Of a stretch of DNA of 10,205 bases, positions 6,605 through 10,205 are shown in pieces; position 1 is the first letter of the stretch; each line of letters begins with the position of its first letter. Under the pieces are notes generated by a model that saw only the letters and a list, made by a program, of their open reading frames with translations, was not told the origin of the DNA and did no database searches. The stretch is from Rhodospirillales bacterium. GTDB lineage: Bacteria > Pseudomonadota > Alphaproteobacteria > Acetobacterales > Acetobacteraceae. Both the position numbers and the translations under genes were made by a program. Location of the stretch: NCBI GenBank assembly GCA_903644035.1, contig CAHJXG010000332.1:1-10205 (forward strand), written 5' to 3'.

Positions 6605-7579
6605 TCAGCTCATGGTCCCCTTGTAGTCGTCAGCAAGCACGTGCCGGGCTACGGCGAGGTCGATGTTGCCGCCGCACAGGACCACGCCCACCCGCTTGCC
6701 CCGCATCCGCTCGCCCTCTTGCAGCAACGCCGCGAGCGGGGCGGCGCCGGCGCCCTCCGCCAAGTTGTGCGTGTCCGTCCAATAGGCGCGCATGGCCGCG
6801 GCCACCTCGGCGTCCGTCACGCGCACGATCCGGTCCGCGCCAGCCCGGATGACCTCGAACGCGGTCGGGTCCGGCACGCGGCACGCCATGCCGTCGGCGA
6901 AGGTGTCGGCTGTCTCCGTCGTGACGATCCGCCCCGCCTCGAAGGAGAGCGCCATCGCGGGCGCGCCGGCCGACACCACGCCCACGATACGGGTGGGCAG
7001 GCCCAGCAGGTCGCGCGTGCGGATCAGGCCGCAGATGCCCGATCCCATGCCGATGGGCACGTATACCGTGTCCAGGTCCGGCGCCGCCCGGAACAACTCC
7101 AGCGCGTAGGTCGCGACGCCCCGCACCAGGTCTGGGTGGAAGGACGGCACCATCTCCAGACCGCGCTCCGCGGCGAGCTGGGCCGCATGCTCTCGCGCTT
7201 CGTCGAAGTCGCGGCCGACCTCCACCAGCTCCGCGCCGAGGGCGCGCATGGCGGCGTTCTTCTCCGCCGAGTTGCCGTGGGGCACGCAGACGGTGACGCC
7301 CACCCCCGTGCCGCGCGCCGCATACGGCAGGCTTTGGCCATGGTTGCCGCGCGTGGCCGTGACCAAACCGCGCACATGGGGCCGTCCGCGGCGCAGGCCA
7401 TCCAGGTATACCAGGCCGCCCCGGACCTTGAAGGCGCCGGTGGGCGTGTGGTTCTCATGCTTGACCCAGACCTCCGCTCCCGTGCGTGCGGCCAGCAGTG
7501 GCCAGGCATACTGCGGGGTGAGCGGCATCGCCGCGTGCACGACGCGGGCGGCGGCTTCAAGGTCGGGGAGATCGAACAC
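6605..7579 (-). CDS. Threonine dehydratase-like PLP enzyme
   Basis: This is a cytoplasmic fold-type II PLP enzyme of 324 residues, most like threonine/serine dehydratases, which convert L-threonine to 2-oxobutanoate and ammonia. It has KHENHTPTGAFKVRGG with the PLP lysine Lys51, the substrate/PLP loop TATRGNHGQS, the phosphate-binding loop GMGSGICG in place of the usual glycine-rich loop, and a C-terminal LCGGNID. There is no C-terminal ACT domain, so it is the short catabolic-type form rather than the regulated biosynthetic IlvA. Related functions (serine racemase, phenylserine dehydratase, EutB of hydroxyectoine breakdown) cannot be excluded. I chose GTG at 7579 because GAAAGG lies 8 bases upstream and homologous proteins begin near FDLPDL. 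An ATG at 7606 (333 residues) has no ribosome site and overlaps a possible -10 box. It is divergent from the prephenate dehydrogenase-like gene with 61 bases between starts. Confidence 0.88.
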   Translation of the reverse strand: MFDLPDLEAAARVVHAAMPLTPQYAWPLLAARTGAEVWVKHENHTPTGAFKVRGGLVYLDGLRRGRPHVRGLVTATRGNHGQSLPYAARGTGVGVTVCVPHGNSAEKNAAMRALGAELVEVGRDFDEAREHAAQLAAERGLEMVPSFHPDLVRGVATYALELFRAAPDLDTVYVPIGMGSGICGLIRTRDLLGLPTRIVGVVSAGAPAMALSFEAGRIVTTETADTFADGMACRVPDPTAFEVIRAGADRIVRVTDAEVAAAMRAYWTDTHNLAEGAGAAPLAALLQEGERMRGKRVGVVLCGGNIDLAVARHVLADDYKGTMS

Positions 7580-7601
7580 GGACGTGGCCTTTCGGGCAGG
7601 G

Positions 7602-7631
7602 ATCATTGACGCGCAGCGTGTCTTGGCCAAG
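7602..7631 (-). promoter_or_regulatory. Possible sigma70-type promoter for the dehydratase gene
   Basis: On the minus strand TTGGCC (7630-7625) and AATGAT (7607-7602) are separated by 17 bases; each matches 4 of 6 consensus positions. The -10 candidate covers the upstream ATG at 7606, which would favour the GTG start at 7579. The -35 candidate lies in the palindrome TTGGCCAA (7624-7631), close to the ribosome site of the divergent gene, so shared regulation is possible. This is a weak, sequence-only call. Confidence 0.25.
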
Positions 7632-7640
7632 GTCCAAGCC

Positions 7641-8411
7641 ATGCCCAGCATCGCACCTTTCCGCCCTTCCTTGAACAACCCATCCCTCGGCATCATCGGC
7701 CTCGGCGCGTTCGGGCGCCTGATGGCCCGGCACCTGCAGCCGCACTTCCGGCTGTGTGCACACGATCCCGCCTTGCCGCCCGGCGCCGAAGCGGATGGGG
7801 TCGTCCTGGTCAGCCTCCCCGACACGGCGGGCTGTGCCATCGTCGTGCTCGCGGTGCCGGTCGGCCAGCTGGCGGATACGGCGCGGGCCATCGGGCCGTT
7901 CCTACGGCCCGGGACCCTGGTGCTGGACGTGGGGTCGGTCAAGACAGTCCCGGCCGGCATCATGCTGCGCGAGCTGCCGGATCATGTCGGCATCGTCGCC
8001 ACGCATCCGCTGTTCGGACCGCAAAGCGCACGGGACGGGATCAAGGGATTGAAGGTTGCGGTGTGCCCGGTCCGCGGCACAGCCGCCCCCCGCGTGGGAG
8101 CCTTCTTGCGCCGGGCACTCGGTTTGCAGGTCATCATGACGACGCCTGACGCCCATGACCGGGAAGCGGCCATGGTGCAGGGTCTGACGCACCTGATCGC
8201 CAAGGTGCTGGTGCAGATGGAGCCGCTGCCGACGCGCATGACGACCCGGAGCTTCGACCTGCTGATGCAGGGTGTCGGCATGGTGCGGTACGACGCGCCG
8301 GAGGTGTTCCAGGCCATCGAACGGTCCAATCCGTATGCGCGCGAAGTGCGGCGGCGGTTCTTCAATCTGGCGTCGGAGCTGGATGCAGAGTTGGAAGGTG
8401 ATCTGCCATAG
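7641..8411 (+). CDS. Prephenate dehydrogenase-like protein (TyrA-type)
   Basis: This 256-residue NAD(P)-dependent enzyme is predicted to oxidise and decarboxylate prephenate (or arogenate) in tyrosine synthesis. The N-terminal Rossmann fold has LGIIGLGAFG (GxGxxG at residues 20-25) and the strand-turn VVLAVPV near 68-74. The active-site region shows DVGSVKT with Ser99, ATHPLFGPQSARDG with His122 (the position of the catalytic His in TyrA enzymes), and AMVQGLTHLIAK with His184, matching the second conserved His. The C-terminal helical dimerisation domain ends at LEGDLP. At 256 residues it is shorter than the common 280-310, and there is no chorismate mutase or ACT domain. AAGG at 7629-7632 lies 8 bases before the ATG. 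The three conserved residues suggest activity, but a specialised dehydrogenase of the same family remains possible. It is divergent from the dehydratase gene, so the two may share control of amino-acid metabolism. Confidence 0.88.
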   Translation: MPSIAPFRPSLNNPSLGIIGLGAFGRLMARHLQPHFRLCAHDPALPPGAEADGVVLVSLPDTAGCAIVVLAVPVGQLADTARAIGPFLRPGTLVLDVGSVKTVPAGIMLRELPDHVGIVATHPLFGPQSARDGIKGLKVAVCPVRGTAAPRVGAFLRRALGLQVIMTTPDAHDREAAMVQGLTHLIAKVLVQMEPLPTRMTTRSFDLLMQGVGMVRYDAPEVFQAIERSNPYAREVRRRFFNLASELDAELEGDLP

Positions 8412-8650
8412 GTCTGCGCCGCACGTCTTTTCTGGACCGGTCTTGCGCAGTCCGCCTGGACCTTCCGCAGACAAGCGGCCGGGGTGACCTGGTGGCCGGC
8501 ACGGGGCCAGCGAGACGCGATTCTGACGTGCCCCGTCTTGCCACCCGCTCGACCTCGGGACTTCGGCGCTGATCCGCAGAGGGTGAGCTGCGGAACGTCT
8601 CGACCGCGGCCCTACTCGTTACGGTTTGCGCCTTTCGTGGAGAGTGGCCG
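8412..8650. other. Convergent gap with hairpins, no gene seen
   Basis: These 239 bases separate two convergent genes and I see no coding sequence. Two dyads could contribute to termination: ACGGGGC (8501-8507) with GCCCCGT (8530-8536), 22 bases apart, and TCCGCAG (8573-8579) with CTGCGGA (8588-8594) around the loop AGGGTGAG. Neither is followed by a T run, so termination is inferred from position only. Confidence 0.4.
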
Positions 8651-9793
8651 TCACCGTGCCGCCCCGCGCAAGCTGGCGGGCTGGCCTGGCAACGGCACCG
8701 TCCGCGCGTCCGTGGGCTTACCGTCTTCCATGTGGAAGATCTGCAGGGTCTTGTCGTTGTAGTTGCCGACGTAGAGCCACTGGCCGTCCGGGCTCCACGC
8801 CACGCCTTCCGGAACCGCCCCTAGCTCCGCCTCACCCGCCAGGGTCAGCGCCTGGCCGTTGAGGGCGAACACCTGCAGAACCCCGCTCCGGTGATATCCC
8901 GGTGCGGCCTGCAGCGCGGAGGAGCCGTTCAGCAGCGGCACCGCCACCCACTTCCCATCCGGCGAGATAGCCAGGCCCTCGGGGCCTTGCCCCACCGTGG
9001 TGAAACCCACAACGTGCGGGTTGGCCCCTGCCGTGTCGATCAGCGCCAGGGTGGTCAGGCTGCCGTTGCCGTCGGTCGCGGTGTTGGCGGCGACCACGGT
9101 CCGGCCGTCGGGGGTGATGTCCAGGTTATACACGCCCGGGCCGGTCGGGATGTCGTTCTTCTTGTCGTAGGTCATCTTGTCGCCGTCGATGGCGAGCACA
9201 CCCACCGTGCCGGCCAGGTTCATGGCCACGAAGGCACGCTTGCCGTCCGGCGCAATCGCGATGGCCGCCGCTTGGTCGGGCAGCGCCACTTCGGCCACCT
9301 GCTTGACGCTCGTGCCGTCGATCCGCAGCATCGACACGCTCTTGCCCGCCCGGTTTGCAACCAGGGCCGTGCGCCCGTCATGGCCGATGGACAGGCCGGA
9401 AGGTTGGCGGCCCACCTTGATTGTCTCGACCAGTTTCGGCGGCTGCGCTGTCATGTCCAGCACGTGAAGCGTGTCGTCCGGCGCTGCCGCCCAGGACCCA
9501 TCCTTTTCCGCCGTCGCGATGGAGTTTGCGATCAGGCCCAGCTTGCCGTCCGGCGTGATCTGCAGGTTGGTGGGCGGCCCGAACACGGTGTTGGGCAGTG
9601 GCAGCTGCGCGGTGACCTGGGGGTGCGCCGGGTCCGACATGTCCAACACCACCACCGCGTCCTTGCCGCCGGGCCCGTTGCGGACGGCATTGGCCTCGAA
9701 GAACGTCTTGCCATCGATGCCGATCAACAGTTGGCTCTGCCCGGCGGCGGTCAGGAACGGCGCCGCAACAGCCAGCAGCAGCATCTTGCGCAT
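8651..9793 (-). CDS. Exported YVTN-type beta-propeller protein
   Basis: This 380-residue protein begins MRKMLLLAVAAPFLTAAG, a typical Sec signal peptide with probable cleavage near LTAAG-QS, so the mature part should be periplasmic or secreted. The rest is made of repeating blades, each with an xPDGK/R turn followed by a hydrophobic strand: ITPDGKLGLIAN (79-90), GHDGRTALVAN (137-147), APDGKRAFVAMN (181-192), ITPDGRTVVAAN (226-237), ISPDGKWVAVP (276-286) and WSPDGQWLYVGNYNDKTLQIF (333-353). This is the YncE/YVTN or lactonase-like propeller pattern, with about seven blades. No catalytic residues can be assigned, so binding or scaffolding is as likely as enzyme activity. The start is firm: GGAGGG lies 6-7 bases before the ATG at 9793. 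The gene stands alone, convergent with the prephenate dehydrogenase-like gene and divergent from a recombinase relic. Confidence 0.88.
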   Translation of the reverse strand: MRKMLLLAVAAPFLTAAGQSQLLIGIDGKTFFEANAVRNGPGGKDAVVVLDMSDPAHPQVTAQLPLPNTVFGPPTNLQITPDGKLGLIANSIATAEKDGSWAAAPDDTLHVLDMTAQPPKLVETIKVGRQPSGLSIGHDGRTALVANRAGKSVSMLRIDGTSVKQVAEVALPDQAAAIAIAPDGKRAFVAMNLAGTVGVLAIDGDKMTYDKKNDIPTGPGVYNLDITPDGRTVVAANTATDGNGSLTTLALIDTAGANPHVVGFTTVGQGPEGLAISPDGKWVAVPLLNGSSALQAAPGYHRSGVLQVFALNGQALTLAGEAELGAVPEGVAWSPDGQWLYVGNYNDKTLQIFHMEDGKPTDARTVPLPGQPASLRGAAR

Positions 9794-9841
9794 TCTGGAT
9801 CCCTCCGTTGATTTGAGTGGCACAATGACCGGGTCGGAAGT

Positions 9842-9851
9842 GTTTGCAAAC
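9842..9851. promoter_or_regulatory. 10-bp palindrome GTTTGCAAAC upstream of propeller gene
   Basis: A perfect 10-bp palindrome lies 49 bases upstream of the propeller start codon. On the minus strand it contains TTGCAA, a 4-of-6 match to a -35 box, with the poor -10 candidate CATTGT 16 bases further on. It may be an operator overlapping the promoter, but one palindrome of this length can occur by chance. Confidence 0.25.
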
Positions 9852-9884
9852 GGCGCGAGATGATGCCGGCCACCGTTTGGCCTC

Positions 9885-10112
9885 CGGACATCTGGCCCGG
9901 CAGGCCGCAACCGCTGGGAGCTGCGCCGGGTGGTCGAGGTCCAGCAATCGGACGACGTGGTCCTCGTCCTGCAGCTGGACGACCTCGGCCGGTCCCCGCC
10001 CGAGGTGGCGCGCCGCATGGGACGCATCGCCGCCGCAGGCGCGGGCCTGCGCAGCCTCAAGGAGGGCATCGACACCGCCACGGCGGCGGGACAAGCGGAC
10101 ACGCCCGAGAGG
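9885..10112 (+). pseudogene. Serine recombinase fragment (middle of catalytic domain)
   Basis: Translation in the frame containing 9930 gives RTSGPAGRNRWELRRVV, then VLVLQLDDLGRSPPEV, then GAGLRSLKEGIDTATAAG before TAG at 10113. This lines up with the central part of small serine recombinases: the xSG...RPEL segment, VLVVWKLDRLGRSLPHL and GVGFRSLTEAIDTTTPGG. The N-terminal region with the catalytic Ser, the long E helix and the C-terminal DNA-binding domain are absent, and conserved positions are changed (WKLDRLGR reads LQLDDLGR). An in-frame TGA at 9861 closes the frame upstream and there is no credible start, so I treat it as a relic. It is in the same orientation as the pseudogene at 5991-6546 but clearly diverged from it, so the two are not a recent duplication. 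Confidence 0.7.
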
Positions 10113-10205
10113 TAGGCAAGCCTTGCCACAACAGGCCGAAGTCAAGCGTCGGGACCGTCAGCAGCCATGCTGGCCTTGCGGCCATCCTTCACCTAAGTCC
10201 CCAGG
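10113..10205. other. Right-end stretch, no gene seen
   Basis: There is no coding signal in these 93 bases. An interrupted palindrome GGCAAG-C-CTTGCC (10115-10127) begins at the stop codon of the recombinase relic; the window ends before any further gene can be seen. Confidence 0.4.

Noticed and set aside
1..10205. CRISPR array, tRNA, rRNA, toxin-antitoxin or defence system
   Set aside because: I saw no regular direct repeats with spacers, no tRNA-like arms with a CCA-type end, and no toxin, antitoxin, nuclease or defence motifs in any supported gene.

Overview
The window is high-GC DNA from an alphaproteobacterium. Rhodospirillales/Acetobacteraceae or a similar group is my best guess, judged from codon use, a CheB-CheR-receiver hybrid relic, a SulP relic and the style of the serine recombinases. 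No rRNA, tRNA, CRISPR array or intact transposase is visible. It reads as an accessory or rearranged chromosomal/plasmid segment: six genes look intact, and decayed gene remnants lie between them.

Layout, left to right. Bases 1-733 hold no gene I can support; the first ~300 bases are noticeably AT-richer and carry a perfect 13-bp hairpin. A LysR-type regulator (+, 734-1648) follows. Converging on it is a minus-strand relic (1670-2273) that splices pieces of a CheB methylesterase domain, a CheR N-terminal domain and a receiver domain. Next come a secreted SGNH/GDSL hydrolase of the XynE-like type (+, 2360-3868) and, convergent with it, a membrane acyltransferase of the acyltransferase-3/OafA type (-, 3969-4946). 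An inverted repeat between these two could stop transcription from both sides. Upstream of the acyltransferase on the same strand is a 204-codon SulP anion-transporter relic (-, 4990-5604) that has lost most of its membrane core and part of its STAS domain.

A leader region with several short hairpins (5605-5990) precedes a serine recombinase pseudogene (+, 5991-6546) broken by a TGA codon and a 2-base frameshift. Then comes a divergent pair: a threonine dehydratase-like PLP enzyme (-, 6605-7579) and a compact prephenate dehydrogenase-like enzyme (+, 7641-8411). A non-coding convergent gap leads to an exported YVTN-type beta-propeller protein (-, 8651-9793). At the right edge is a second, more degraded serine recombinase relic (+, about 9885-10112).

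The genes do not form an obvious single pathway or operon. The two amino-acid enzymes form a divergent unit, and the hydrolase, acyltransferase and propeller protein are probably independent envelope or periplasmic functions. The clearest theme is genome decay: four separate relics in 10 kb, two of them site-specific recombinases in the same orientation flanking the 6.5-9.9 kb block. I found no convincing undescribed biological system.
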